The translations under genes and the position numbers were made by a program. The notes under the pieces are model-generated. The model was not told the origin of the DNA, did no database searches, and saw only the letters and a program-made list of their open reading frames with translations. DNA of 45,573 bases from Klebsiella pneumoniae (GTDB lineage Bacteria > Pseudomonadota > Gammaproteobacteria > Pseudomonadales > UBA5518): the NCBI GenBank assembly GCA_945862145.1, contig CAMAXE010000032.1, forward strand, positions 1 to 45,573, in the 5' to 3' direction. Every line of letters starts with the position of its first letter. Position 1 is the first letter of the stretch. Positions 7,816 through 16,289 of the stretch are shown piece by piece.

Positions 7816-8463
7816 GTGCGGCGGAATTCTGCCTGGAGCCTGATGTCGGGGCTTCTGTTTCTGTCGGTCTCGCTGAGCCTGTACGCCGCAGATGCTGCGG
7901 TTGACGCCAAACAGGCGGCGTTGAAGCCGATACTCCGGGGCGGAATTGTCTACAAGGCCTATTGTGTTGTCTGCCACGGTGAAATCGGCAACGGCGTCTC
8001 ACGTGCAACCCAGCTCTACACGGTCGAGCAACTGCGCATCAGAGCGAATCTGACCCGTGATGAATACGAAGTGATCATCCGCCGAGGAGGCGAAGCTATC
8101 GGTCGTTCGCCATACATGCCGCCTTGGCAGGACGAATTGTCCGCTGAGCAGCTTAGTGACGTGATCAGCTACCTGGCGATCGTGAACCAGCAGAATACGC
8201 GCGGGCGCGTTGTCTACCAGACCAACTGCATTCTCTGTCATGGCGTAAATCATGACGGGAAAGGGCGCGCATCCGTTCTGTATACCCCGAAGCCTTCGGA
8301 TCTTGTCCACTCGGACAAAAACGAGGCCTACAAACGAAGCATCGTGTCGTTGGGCGGGAAGGCCATGGGGCGATCTCCCGTAATGCCTCCCTGGGGTTTG
8401 CAGTTGACGAACCAGGAGATCGATGATCTCGTCCAATATCTGGGCACAATCCTTGAACCGTGA
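7816..8463 (+). CDS. Two-heme cytochrome c (c4-like)
   Basis: With a GTG start at 7816 the product is 215 residues: signal peptide (cleavage near LYA|AD), then two homologous cytochrome c domains with CVVCH at 50-54 and CILCH at 138-142. Each is followed by a candidate Met ligand in a repeated motif (RSPYMPPW at about 98-105 and RSPVMPPW). I choose the GTG because GAGG lies nine bases upstream and the longer ATG frame at 7762 overlaps the cupredoxin gene. It probably carries electrons from the respiratory chain to the neighbouring peroxidase or cupredoxin. Confidence 0.85.
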   Translation: MRRNSAWSLMSGLLFLSVSLSLYAADAAVDAKQAALKPILRGGIVYKAYCVVCHGEIGNGVSRATQLYTVEQLRIRANLTRDEYEVIIRRGGEAIGRSPYMPPWQDELSAEQLSDVISYLAIVNQQNTRGRVVYQTNCILCHGVNHDGKGRASVLYTPKPSDLVHSDKNEAYKRSIVSLGGKAMGRSPVMPPWGLQLTNQEIDDLVQYLGTILEP

Positions 8464-8508
8464 TGAATCTGATCACCGCGCCCTTCCAACGCTGGCGGGA
8501 ACTGCCGG

Positions 8509-10200
8509 GTGAACAATTCTCCAGGTGCGTCCATGATGGCAACTGATAACAGACGATGGCTGCACCAAAAGATACGGAAATTCTGGTTGAATATCAGAAG
8601 TCCGGGCTTGCGGGCCAAGGCCGTGTTTTTGTCGGGTATTTTCATCGCAGGGACTGTGTTCGCCGGGGTTTTCGGCTCCTACACCCTGTATAGCCAGAGC
8701 ATCAGCCTCAAGACGATGCTGAGCAGCTCGCAAACCCGAGCGGATCACGCCGCAGACAGTCGCGCGTTCCTGATCGATATGATGCGGGCTCAGGCGCAAT
8801 TGATCGCCGAGGTCGACCCAGAGAGAATTCGGGACGCATCCAGAAACGCCATCCGCGCTCTTTCGCTCATGGATGAAAATATACAGAATCTCAACGGCGT
8901 TCTCATCGGAAACGATAAGGTCGCCACGCTGGGAAAATTGCTCCAGGAAGCGCGCCCGGCGCTGCTCAAGGTCATCGGCAAGGCCCGTCAGAATGATGAC
9001 ATGGGGGCGTTGGAGCAGAACCGCATCATGATCAAGACGCTGTCGGAGATCGAGACTCTGGCCAATGAAATAGTGGCTGATGAACGCAAAAATCTCCTTG
9101 AAGCAATGAACGCCCAGGTCAAGTCCGGTCTGGACCGAATCAAGATACTGGCGATCGGGATCGGTATTTTCGCTGCGGCGGGTATGGTGCTCAGCCTTTT
9201 TGCTGCGCGCGCCATCGCGAACCCCATCAGGCTCGCCGCGGATGCTGCGGAGAAAGTGGCTGCAGGGGATCTGACCGCGCAGGTGTCGAGTCGCCGCAGC
9301 GACGAGCTGGGCCGGCTGCTGACCTCCATTGCGACCATGGTCCAGAATCTGGCTGCGCTCATCAGGCAAGTAAAGGGGTCGGGGGACCAACTGGCTTCCA
9401 CCGCATCGCAGATCACGGCGGCAGCCGAGCAACAGGAGCAGATCAGCAACAGCTTTGGCATGGCTGGCAGCCAGATTGCCTCCTCGGTCAGCCAGATTTC
9501 AGCCACCTCAGCCGAGCTCTTGGGCACGATGACCGACGTCGCCGCTGCGGTCGATGCTACCGCCGCGGTTGCGGATCGCGGCCGTGACGATCTCCGGCAA
9601 ATGGAAGAAACAATGCAGCTTCTAACAGCAGCCACGGAGTCGGTGTCGGCGAAGCTTGCGCTCATTGCCGAGCGTACCAGCAACATCGGCAGCGTGGTGA
9701 CCACGATCACCAAGGTGGCAGACCAAACCAACCTCTTGTCGCTCAATGCCGCGATCGAGGCAGAAAAGGCGGGCGAGTACGGGCTTGGCTTTGCCGTCGT
9801 TTCGCGCGAGATCCGCCGGCTCGCGGATCAAACCGCCGTCGCGACACTGGACATCGAGCGGATTGTCGAGGAGATGCGCAGTTCCGTTGCCGGAGGCGTC
9901 ATGGAAATGGAGCGCTTTGATCATCAGGTGCAGCAAGGTGTCAGCAAGGCCACCCGGCTCAGTGGGCAACTGGGCGCCATCATCGAAGGCGTAGAGGTGC
10001 TGAAGCCGAGATTCGAGTCAGTGTACGAGGGCATGCAGGCGCAAGTTGCCGGTGCCACGCAAATCAGCGCTGCCGTCGCTCAACTGCGCGACGTGAACCT
10101 CATGTCACGCACCTCCTCAGACACCTTGCAGTCGGTGTCGATACAACTCCGCGATGCCGTGGACTCCCTGGAGACGGGCATACAGCGCTTCCACTTCTAG
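8509..10200 (+). CDS. WspA-like methyl-accepting chemotaxis protein
   Basis: A chemoreceptor of 563 residues from the GTG at 8509, or 555 from the ATG at 8533, which also has an AGGTG upstream. Order: TM1 at about 36-60, a periplasmic helical-bundle sensor (about 61-212), TM2 at 213-233, HAMP at about 234-286, and a long coiled-coil signalling domain whose hairpin tip lies at about 402-440, including KVADQTNLLSLNAAIEAEKA. The tip and the following RRLADQTAVATLDIE are very close to WspA, the receptor of surface-sensing c-di-GMP pathways. No cheA, cheW or wsp partner gene is nearby, so it must signal through machinery encoded elsewhere. It follows the peroxidase-cupredoxin-cytochrome operon by 45 bases, suggesting it may sense redox or peroxide stress in the periplasm; this link is inference. 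Confidence 0.88.
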   Translation: MNNSPGASMMATDNRRWLHQKIRKFWLNIRSPGLRAKAVFLSGIFIAGTVFAGVFGSYTLYSQSISLKTMLSSSQTRADHAADSRAFLIDMMRAQAQLIAEVDPERIRDASRNAIRALSLMDENIQNLNGVLIGNDKVATLGKLLQEARPALLKVIGKARQNDDMGALEQNRIMIKTLSEIETLANEIVADERKNLLEAMNAQVKSGLDRIKILAIGIGIFAAAGMVLSLFAARAIANPIRLAADAAEKVAAGDLTAQVSSRRSDELGRLLTSIATMVQNLAALIRQVKGSGDQLASTASQITAAAEQQEQISNSFGMAGSQIASSVSQISATSAELLGTMTDVAAAVDATAAVADRGRDDLRQMEETMQLLTAATESVSAKLALIAERTSNIGSVVTTITKVADQTNLLSLNAAIEAEKAGEYGLGFAVVSREIRRLADQTAVATLDIERIVEEMRSSVAGGVMEMERFDHQVQQGVSKATRLSGQLGAIIEGVEVLKPRFESVYEGMQAQVAGATQISAAVAQLRDVNLMSRTSSDTLQSVSIQLRDAVDSLETGIQRFHF

Positions 10201-10218
10201 TGTGCCTGATGCCTGATG

Positions 10219-10241
10219 CCTGATCGCCCCGGAGGATCAGG
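10219..10241. terminator. Hairpin between convergent genes
   Basis: CCTGATC at 10219-10225 pairs with GATCAGG at 10235-10241 across a 9-base loop, just after the chemoreceptor stop and running into the last codons of the convergent luciferase-like gene. Three TGCCTGA direct repeats precede it. No strong T run follows, so its terminator role is tentative. Confidence 0.35.
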
Positions 10242-11262
10242 GGGCTTGCAGGGCCGCGATGGCAGCAACGGCCAGGGGATCATCTGCCGGATCTTCTGGC
10301 AGCGGGAATGTAATGTGTGAACAGAGCGCGCCGTAGCGTGCGCGCACCACCGCCGCGATCTCCGCATAGGTGCCGCGGGGCACGAATTTCACCAGCATCT
10401 CGTCGGTGATGATCTCGGGCATACGCGCCCAGTCGGCGTTGCGCGTCATGTGCAGGAGCTGCTCACCTTTACCCTGCCAGCCGAACAGATCAAGGCTCGG
10501 CCAGTACGCGGGCGTGGAATACAGGAAGCCCAGCATAGCGCGTTGCTTTTCCCATTCGCGCGCCACGGTGGCCTCATCGCGGCCGGTGGCGGTGAGCGGG
10601 CCCAGCACCAGCCGGAAATCGCTCGCCTCGCGCCCGGCGAGTTCAAAGCCTGCGCGCAAGCGCGGCAGGCAAACCTGCTCGATGTACTCGGGCGGCGTGT
10701 TGGTGGGATGCGTGATCATGCCATCGGCGTGCTGCGCCACCATCGCGGTCATCAGCGGACCCACGGCGCCACAGAGAACCGGTATCGCCGGGTGCTCGAT
10801 GGGGCCCGGATTGAAGAAAGGCTGCAGCCGCGTGAAGCGGTAGTACTCGCCGTGGAAGGCGAGCGGCTCGGCCGTCTGGAAACTGTGGAAGATCGCGCGC
10901 AGCGACTGCACGTATTCGCGCATATGCGTGACCGGCGCCCCCCAACGCGCGGAGTAGCGCTGCTCGATGTTCGCCTTCACCTGCGTGCCGAGACCGAGCT
11001 CAAAGCGTCCGCCCGACATTTTCTGCAGATCCCAGCTGGCGATGGCCACCGTCATGGGGCTGCGCGGGAACGCAACCAGCACCGAGGTGCCCACCACCAG
11101 CCGCGTAGTGGCGTGCAGCGCCAGTGCGGCGAGCAGCAGTCCGTCGTGCACCGCATCGGGCACCTGTAGCCCATCGAAACCCATCGCCTCGGCACGCGCC
11201 GCGTGGGCGCCGATCTCGCCGGGACCCATGGTCTCCGGCGTGGTGGCAAACACCCTGAACAT
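10237..11262 (-). CDS. Luciferase-like (LLM-class) flavin/F420-dependent oxidoreductase
   Basis: A 341-residue TIM-barrel protein of the bacterial luciferase family. The N-terminal MFRVFATTPETMGPGEI, the TRLVVGTSVLVAFPRSPMT strand and helix and SGGRFELGLGTQ are typical. Overall it resembles the TIGR03617-type LLM oxidoreductases described mainly from actinobacteria as F420-dependent. In a gammaproteobacterium FMNH2 may be the real cofactor unless F420 synthesis is present. It starts 9 bases after the M24-family gene on the same strand, so the two are one operon. Such enzymes oxygenate or dehydrogenate aliphatic or cyclic substrates; the substrate here is unknown. Confidence 0.8.
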   Translation of the reverse strand: MFRVFATTPETMGPGEIGAHAARAEAMGFDGLQVPDAVHDGLLLAALALHATTRLVVGTSVLVAFPRSPMTVAIASWDLQKMSGGRFELGLGTQVKANIEQRYSARWGAPVTHMREYVQSLRAIFHSFQTAEPLAFHGEYYRFTRLQPFFNPGPIEHPAIPVLCGAVGPLMTAMVAQHADGMITHPTNTPPEYIEQVCLPRLRAGFELAGREASDFRLVLGPLTATGRDEATVAREWEKQRAMLGFLYSTPAYWPSLDLFGWQGKGEQLLHMTRNADWARMPEIITDEMLVKFVPRGTYAEIAAVVRARYGALCSHITFPLPEDPADDPLAVAAIAALQAP

Positions 11263-11271
11263 GCAGCGCGA

Positions 11272-12513
11272 TCAACCGGCCTGGAACAGCCGGTTGGGCA
11301 TGGAATGCAGGCATTCGGCGCCCTTGCTGCCGATCAGATAGGTGCTTTCGAGGTGATACGGCGACACGCTGTGCCCGAAGTACAGATACTCGAAATTGAT
11401 CACGGTGTTCTCCTCCAGCTCCCAATCCTTCACGCGTCCGAAGGCGGGATAACCCGAGGGTAACTCGATGATGTCGAGGCCGATCGAATGCAGGAACACC
11501 AGCGTTTTCTTGGGCGTGGGAATATCCATGGCGTAGGCGATGCGGCTGATTTCCTGCCAGGCCTGATGGGTGGTGATGCCGGGACGGAGACACTTCTGCG
11601 CCTCGGCCTGGGCCGCCGAGATGGTGGCGCAAATGCGCGCGTACTCCGCGGATGGCTCACCGACATGCGCCGTGCGCGACATGTCGAAGGCGTAGTTGCC
11701 GTACTCGCCCCAGCTCTCGAAGATGATCGTCTGGCCTTCGCGCACTTTCCAGCTGCTGTCGGCGAACATCAGGTCAGGGAAATAAACGCCGTTGTACTCG
11801 GCGCCGAACTGCAGCGCCTTGCGCGCCGCGATCAGATTGGCGCCCTGCGCCTGCACGTACTCACGGAATCGCCCCGCCACGTCACGCCACACGGTGCCCG
11901 GCGTGATAAACGGCAGTATCTCCATCAGCCCGGCCTCGTTGATGCCGGCGCCAGCGCGCAGCAGCACGATCTCATCGGGCGTCTTCACCTTGCGGATATC
12001 GAGCCAGGCATCGTGCCCATCGCTCCAGCGCAGCCCCGGCAACTCACGGGCCACGTGCATGGCGAGACGCAGGTCGTCAAAGCCCACGCGCGCATCGGCA
12101 AGCCCGAGCGCCCGCAGCGCCTCGACCGTGCTCGCCACCACATGCGGCGCAAGATCGCCGACTACTTTCTCGGCGTAGAGCTTTTCGACGTCGGCCTGCA
12201 GGGGATCGAGCCGCACCGGCTCGGGAACCTGCGCGAGCAGAGAGGTGTTCAGGAACTCGGTGACGCGGACCTGCGGCATCCAGGTCGGGGTTTCGAGCAG
12301 GTTGCCGATCGCAAACTCCGGCACGATCAGCGTGGGCGACTTGGCGGGATCACGCGGGATGATGACTGCCGACAGCGCCTCCTGGCTGCCCCACTCGAAG
12401 TTCCGCGTCCAGAAGCCGCTCGCGTAATGCACATTGCGGGCAACGCCGGCCACCAGGGCATCGAGACCAAGCGCATCCATGCGGGCAAGCGCACGGGGAT
12501 GATTGAACAACAT
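11272..12513 (-). CDS. M24-family (creatinase/aminopeptidase-fold) protein with an altered metal site
   Basis: 413 residues from an ATG at 12513 preceded by AGGAGG seven bases upstream; a longer frame to 12570 lacks this support. The N-terminal creatinase-like domain (about 1-165) precedes a pita-bread M24 domain. Aligning metal-ligand positions by eye gives Glu266 (in FESWGEYG, where Asp is canonical), Asp277 (in FDMSRTAHVG), His342 (HSIGLDI), Glu375 (NFEYLYFG) and Glu389 (HLESTY). The first ligand is thus Asp-to-Glu. M24 proteins include Xaa-Pro dipeptidases (two metals) and creatinase or DMSP-lyase-type enzymes with changed chemistry, so C-N or C-S bond cleavage of a small molecule is possible. 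Co-transcribed with the LLM oxidoreductase. A paralogue with different ligand changes lies at 22250. Confidence 0.8.
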   Translation of the reverse strand: MLFNHPRALARMDALGLDALVAGVARNVHYASGFWTRNFEWGSQEALSAVIIPRDPAKSPTLIVPEFAIGNLLETPTWMPQVRVTEFLNTSLLAQVPEPVRLDPLQADVEKLYAEKVVGDLAPHVVASTVEALRALGLADARVGFDDLRLAMHVARELPGLRWSDGHDAWLDIRKVKTPDEIVLLRAGAGINEAGLMEILPFITPGTVWRDVAGRFREYVQAQGANLIAARKALQFGAEYNGVYFPDLMFADSSWKVREGQTIIFESWGEYGNYAFDMSRTAHVGEPSAEYARICATISAAQAEAQKCLRPGITTHQAWQEISRIAYAMDIPTPKKTLVFLHSIGLDIIELPSGYPAFGRVKDWELEENTVINFEYLYFGHSVSPYHLESTYLIGSKGAECLHSMPNRLFQAG

Positions 12514-12655
12514 AAACGGGCCTCCTGAGCGTCGGTGCGCCATCGTCGGTGCACGCCGGGTGGGCGTCAATACGCCGGTGTAACGGCCCAGTGAATTCCT
12601 GCTCAGGTATTACCTTACGAGGACCCTCTGCGCAGGGTGGTTGCAAACCTCGACT

Positions 12656-13243
12656 CTACGGCGCCGGGTCAACCAGCGCGACTGGAGCGCGGTCGCATTC
12701 GGTCAGCACAGAGACAGTTTCATATTTCCCAGCAGTTGCCCGCCCGTCTTTTATCTTGAATGACAGTGTTCCCTGCGTTGCATCATACACAGCGTCTCGT
12801 AGCATCAAACGTAAAGTCCCCGCACCGTCATCGATACGGCTTTCATCTCCATTATGCGCAGATGTTGCGAGCGGTGAGTACCGTCGATAGGATTCGCCGT
12901 TGTCAGGGCCAAGCGTAAATCCTACTAGCGCATTGGTACCATCAACATTGAACCAGTCTTTGGCTTCTTTCATGATATTGCAGTTATTCCAGCTTTCAGC
13001 AAAATCTGAGATATGGAAGGCGTTAAATCTTCTGTGTTTACCCAGATTAGAAGCGGTTGACACGAGCTTATCAACAACCGAGAGAGTCAATACTTTTTGG
13101 TGTTCGCTTGTGACCATTACGGTAGCCGAGCTAGCATGCAGAACGATTACTGCAGGATTACTCGGCTCGCTCATGTCGGCGCGAACTTCAAAAAAGCAGA
13201 GTAATAATAAAGCTCCAGACAGATACCGAATCAATTTTTTCAT
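12656..13243 (-). CDS. Secreted protein of unknown function
   Basis: 195 residues from the ATG at 13243, preceded by GAAGGA about nine bases upstream, beginning with a good signal peptide (MKKLIRYLSGALLLLCFFEV, cleavage near VRA|DM). The mature domain is about 170 residues, mixed alpha/beta by composition, with two Cys (in NNCNI and TECDR) that could form a disulfide. I recognise no family. Base composition is more A+T-rich than its neighbours, and a REP-like repeat element lies just upstream, both consistent with a transferred or lineage-specific gene. It stands alone between two catabolic-type genes. Confidence 0.6.
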   Translation of the reverse strand: MKKLIRYLSGALLLLCFFEVRADMSEPSNPAVIVLHASSATVMVTSEHQKVLTLSVVDKLVSTASNLGKHRRFNAFHISDFAESWNNCNIMKEAKDWFNVDGTNALVGFTLGPDNGESYRRYSPLATSAHNGDESRIDDGAGTLRLMLRDAVYDATQGTLSFKIKDGRATAGKYETVSVLTECDRAPVALVDPAP

Positions 13244-13325
13244 AGACCTTATTCCTTCTTTGCAGTGAAAGACGCACAACCTTATCCCAGAGAGCGATTA
13301 GTTATAAACAGTTTTTGCATCAGAT

Positions 13326-13495
13326 GGCATCAGATGGGGTCAGGTCTTACATTTTGGCATCAGATGGGGTCAGGTCTTACATTTTGCAACCTGATTCCCG
13401 CGACTCTGGCAGATCACAAACCGACTGGGGGCAATGCTCAAAGGCAGTAAGAAAACGCGTCAGGCGCGGCCATGGAAAATGGAAGACCTGACCCC
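13326..13495. repeat. MITE/REP-like element: tandem 30-bp repeat with a distant inverted copy
   Basis: Two exact 30-bp direct copies (13326-13355 and 13356-13385) contain GGGGTCAGGTCTTACATTTT, and a further partial copy of the start precedes them. About 95 bases later AAGACCTGACCCC (13483-13495) is the inverted copy of GGGGTCAGGTCTT. No transposase gene lies inside. Inverted GGGGTCAGGTCTT-type ends are, to my knowledge, associated with REP-associated IS200-like transposases in gammaproteobacteria, so this is probably a non-autonomous remnant. It lies between two minus-strand genes. Confidence 0.65.
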
Positions 13496-13529
13496 GTTTG
13501 TGCGTTTGTCGGGCGTTAACCCGACCCGC

Positions 13530-15176
13530 TCAGCCCGACGCAGGGCGCGCGGAGGCAAGCTCAGCCTCCAGCTCCTTCCTCAGGCTGAACTTCTGGATCT
13601 TGCTGGTCGACATCGGCCACGACTGGACGAAGCGGACGTGGCGCGGGATCTTGAAGCTCGCGATCTTGCCCCGGCACCACTGCAGGAGTTCTTCATCCGT
13701 TACGGCCACACCCGGCGCACGCTCGATGAACGCCGCCGGAACCTCGACCAGTCGGGGGTCGGCCACGCCCACCACCTGCGCGAGCTTCACGCCCGGGTGC
13801 TGCTGCAGCAGGCTTTCTATCTCGGCGGCCGCGACGTTCTCGCCACCGACCTTTAGCATGTCCTTCAGCCGGCTGTGGAACATGATCGTGCCGTGCTCAT
13901 CCAACGAGCCGATGTCACCGGTGTGCAGCCAGCCATCGCGCAGGGTTTGGGCGGTCTTTTCGGGATCGCGGTAATAACCGCTCATCAGGTTGGGGCCGCG
14001 CACCACCACCTCGCCATGGCGCCCTGGCGGCAACTCGGCGCCGGTATCGGGATCGAGGATCCGCACCTCCTGACCGGGCAGCGGGGATCCCAGTCGGCTG
14101 ATCCGCAACGCCTCGGGCGAGTCGAGCGGCGAGGTGCTCACCGTGCCGCAGGCCTCGCTCATGCCATAGGTGCCCACCTGTACGCAGCGGGGCATGGCCT
14201 GCTGCAGCCGCGCCGCAAAGCCGGGCGGCTGCATGGCGAGGTTGCTGTTCATGACGCGCACCGCGCCGAGGTCGGTGCGGCTGAAATCGGGGTGATCGAG
14301 CAGATCGCCGATGATCGTGACAAAGCAGGGGTAGGCGACCGTGACCCGAGCATCCTGCAGTTGCCGCAACGCAACGCCGGCATCGAAGTACCCAAGCGTC
14401 ACATAGGCCGCGCCCACATCGAGGCAGGCGCAGATGGGCAGGGTGGCGGCAATGTGGAACATCGGGAGCGGCGACCAGAAGCGGTCTTGCGCGCTCATGC
14501 GGTACGACTGTGCGAGCGAGCGCCCGTTGCCAATGATGGCCCGGCCGCTCAACACGCATCCCTTGGGCCTGGACGTGGTGCCGGAGGTGTACAGGATCAC
14601 CGCGGGATCATCGTCGCCGACCGCACCGATCCGCGCCGTGACGGCGGCATCGGCGAGCGCTGCGGCATCGGCGGCGATATCGGCCTCGCTCAGCATGCCC
14701 GGCGCGGCTCCCTCACCGAGAATAAGCACGTTGCGCAGGCGAGGTGCGCCGGCAAGGGTCAGAGCGCGCGCATCGCGGCACTCCCCTATTCCTGGCAAGC
14801 CCTCACCGAGGCGCAGGACGAAATTGAGACCATCTGCAACCTGCCCGGTGCTGACGATGCCCACCAGATCGGCATTGTCCGCGAGATAGGAGATTTCCTC
14901 GCCGCGGTATCGTGCGTTGATCGGGACGATCACCGCTCCCGCATACGCAATGCCGAACATCACCTCGAGGAACTCGGGGCTGGTGCCCAGCAAGACGCCC
15001 ACGTGCTCGCCCGGCTGCACGCCGAGAGCCAGCAGTTGCCGCGCGCGCAGCATTGCCCGCTCATGCAGGCCGGCGAAGCTCTCGCTGCGATCCGGAAAGA
15101 TCACTGCCTCACGCAGTGGCCAGAGCGCGGCGGCGCGCCGCAACAGGCGCCCGAAGGCATTTACAGATTCATCCAC
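13530..15176 (-). CDS. Acyl-CoA synthetase / AMP-dependent ligase (class I adenylate-forming)
   Basis: 548 residues from a GTG at 15176 (CGGAGAG five bases upstream; a longer GTG start at 15200 is possible). The family core motifs are present: the P-loop YTSGTTSRPKG at about 196-206, the YGMSEA block, GWLHTGDIG, and the C-terminal catalytic Lys region in STSKIQKFSLRKEL. These enzymes activate a carboxylic acid to acyl-AMP and then acyl-CoA. It most resembles medium/long-chain or aryl acyl-CoA ligases used in degradation, but chain length is not readable. It is divergent from the SnoaL/ABM/PQQ/P450 group and could activate carboxylate products of that pathway. Confidence 0.88.
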   Translation of the reverse strand: MDESVNAFGRLLRRAAALWPLREAVIFPDRSESFAGLHERAMLRARQLLALGVQPGEHVGVLLGTSPEFLEVMFGIAYAGAVIVPINARYRGEEISYLADNADLVGIVSTGQVADGLNFVLRLGEGLPGIGECRDARALTLAGAPRLRNVLILGEGAAPGMLSEADIAADAAALADAAVTARIGAVGDDDPAVILYTSGTTSRPKGCVLSGRAIIGNGRSLAQSYRMSAQDRFWSPLPMFHIAATLPICACLDVGAAYVTLGYFDAGVALRQLQDARVTVAYPCFVTIIGDLLDHPDFSRTDLGAVRVMNSNLAMQPPGFAARLQQAMPRCVQVGTYGMSEACGTVSTSPLDSPEALRISRLGSPLPGQEVRILDPDTGAELPPGRHGEVVVRGPNLMSGYYRDPEKTAQTLRDGWLHTGDIGSLDEHGTIMFHSRLKDMLKVGGENVAAAEIESLLQQHPGVKLAQVVGVADPRLVEVPAAFIERAPGVAVTDEELLQWCRGKIASFKIPRHVRFVQSWPMSTSKIQKFSLRKELEAELASARPASG

Positions 15177-15364
15177 AGTATCTCTCCGCACAGGCAACAC
15201 CCATCGAAACGCGCCAGAGCCTGCGCTAGTCCGGGCGGCCCGTCCAGAGCCGGGGGCAGACGCGCGTGCGGCGGCGGCCCTATGCTTGGTTGCCGCGCGG
15301 GTGGAGACGACGCTGCGGCTAGCACCCCGCCGCTGCCGGCGCTAATTTTGGAGCGAGACTGCGC

Positions 15365-15877
15365 ATGAGCGAATTCACCCCGGACGAAATCCGCCGCCTG
15401 CGCGAACTCCTTGAGATCGAGGAGATACGCAAGCTCGGGCTTCTTTACTCCCAGCTGCAGGACCATGGTTACCTCGACCGCCTCGCAGAGATTTTCACGG
15501 TCGATGCGGTCTGCGAGTTCGGGCCCTACGGCGTGTGGCAGGGCCGCGAGACCATTCGCGCCAACTACGCCACGGTGCAGATCGATCTCGGCGGTCAGCC
15601 CTTCGCGGCACTGCACGCCAACGCGCATCACTGGATCGAGATGACGGCCCCCGGTGCAGCCGTGGGACGACGCTACCTGCTGGACATGCTCACCACCTGT
15701 GCGCCGGAGCAGAATCCCTTGCTGTGGCTGGGCGTCTACGACGAGGCGTACCGCAAGGAGGGCGGCGTCTGGAAGATCTCTCGCTGCAGCCTGCAGTTTC
15801 TCTGGCCACAGCGGCACCTGACGCCCGAGTTCGCAGCGGAATTCCCTCCGCGCGCTCCTGCACATCCAAACGATTGA
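15365..15877 (+). CDS. SnoaL-like (NTF2-fold) protein
   Basis: A 170-residue cytoplasmic protein starting with a helical segment (EIRRLRELLEIEEIRKLGLLYS) followed by the cone-shaped NTF2 domain: FTVDAVCEFGPYGVWQGRE, a central His pair in ANAHHWIEM, and a late WKISRCSLQFLW. This is the SnoaL_4 type seen in cyclases, dehydratases (for example bile acid 7-alpha-dehydratase) and ring-hydroxylating-like subunits. It is the first gene of a plus-strand group with ABM monooxygenase, PQQ dehydrogenase and P450, so an isomerase, dehydratase or hydrolase role in a catabolic route is plausible. GGAG lies about 11 bases before the ATG. Confidence 0.75.
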   Translation: MSEFTPDEIRRLRELLEIEEIRKLGLLYSQLQDHGYLDRLAEIFTVDAVCEFGPYGVWQGRETIRANYATVQIDLGGQPFAALHANAHHWIEMTAPGAAVGRRYLLDMLTTCAPEQNPLLWLGVYDEAYRKEGGVWKISRCSLQFLWPQRHLTPEFAAEFPPRAPAHPND

Positions 15878-15986
15878 GCAGGCTTCGCGGACACTCTTGG
15901 CTACGGCGCGCGCCACGGGGTAGTCTGCGCGCGGCCGCACGGACAATCCGATGACCATATATGCGGCCCAACATCGAGGCATTCCC

Positions 15987-16289
15987 ATGACCCGACAAGC
16001 CGGTTACTGCTGCTACATGCGCGTGCGGCTCAAGCCCGAAAAGCGGGCCGAGTTCATCGAGCTGGTCGCGGAACTGCGCCAGCAGGTGCTGGCGAACGAA
16101 CCCGACACCCTGGTCTTCGAAATCCTCCAGGGGTCGCAGCCCGAGGAGTTGGTTTTTTTCGAGTGCTTCACCGACCAGGCAGCCCAACAGCGGCACCAGT
16201 TCCAGCCCTACCACGTCGCCATGTCGCAGGCCGGGTGGGCCTGTCTGGACGGCGATCCCGTGATCGAATTCATGGAGCCCGCGGTGTGA
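15987..16289 (+). CDS. Antibiotic-biosynthesis-monooxygenase (ABM) domain protein
   Basis: 100 residues from the ATG at 15987 (GAGG seven bases upstream). It is a single ferredoxin-like dimeric alpha+beta barrel domain, with the early CYMRVRLKPEKRAEFIELV and mid FEILQGSQPEELVFFECF typical of the ABM/YgiN superfamily. Members are cofactor-free quinol/anthrone monooxygenases, heme-degrading enzymes or simple stress proteins, so the reaction is uncertain. Its stop overlaps the start of the PQQ dehydrogenase (GTGA at 16286-16289), implying translational coupling. Confidence 0.75.
   Translation: MTRQAGYCCYMRVRLKPEKRAEFIELVAELRQQVLANEPDTLVFEILQGSQPEELVFFECFTDQAAQQRHQFQPYHVAMSQAGWACLDGDPVIEFMEPAV

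Noticed and set aside
8463-8546. 27-codon frame starting in the TGATG after the two-heme cytochrome gene
   Set aside because: It has no ribosome-binding site of its own beyond the coupling and no recognisable features, and it overlaps the start of the chemoreceptor gene.
13875-15368. Long plus-strand frame opposite the acyl-CoA synthetase
   Set aside because: Antisense shadow produced by GC-rich codon bias; His/Arg/Gly-rich with no domain, while the minus strand has full ligase motifs.
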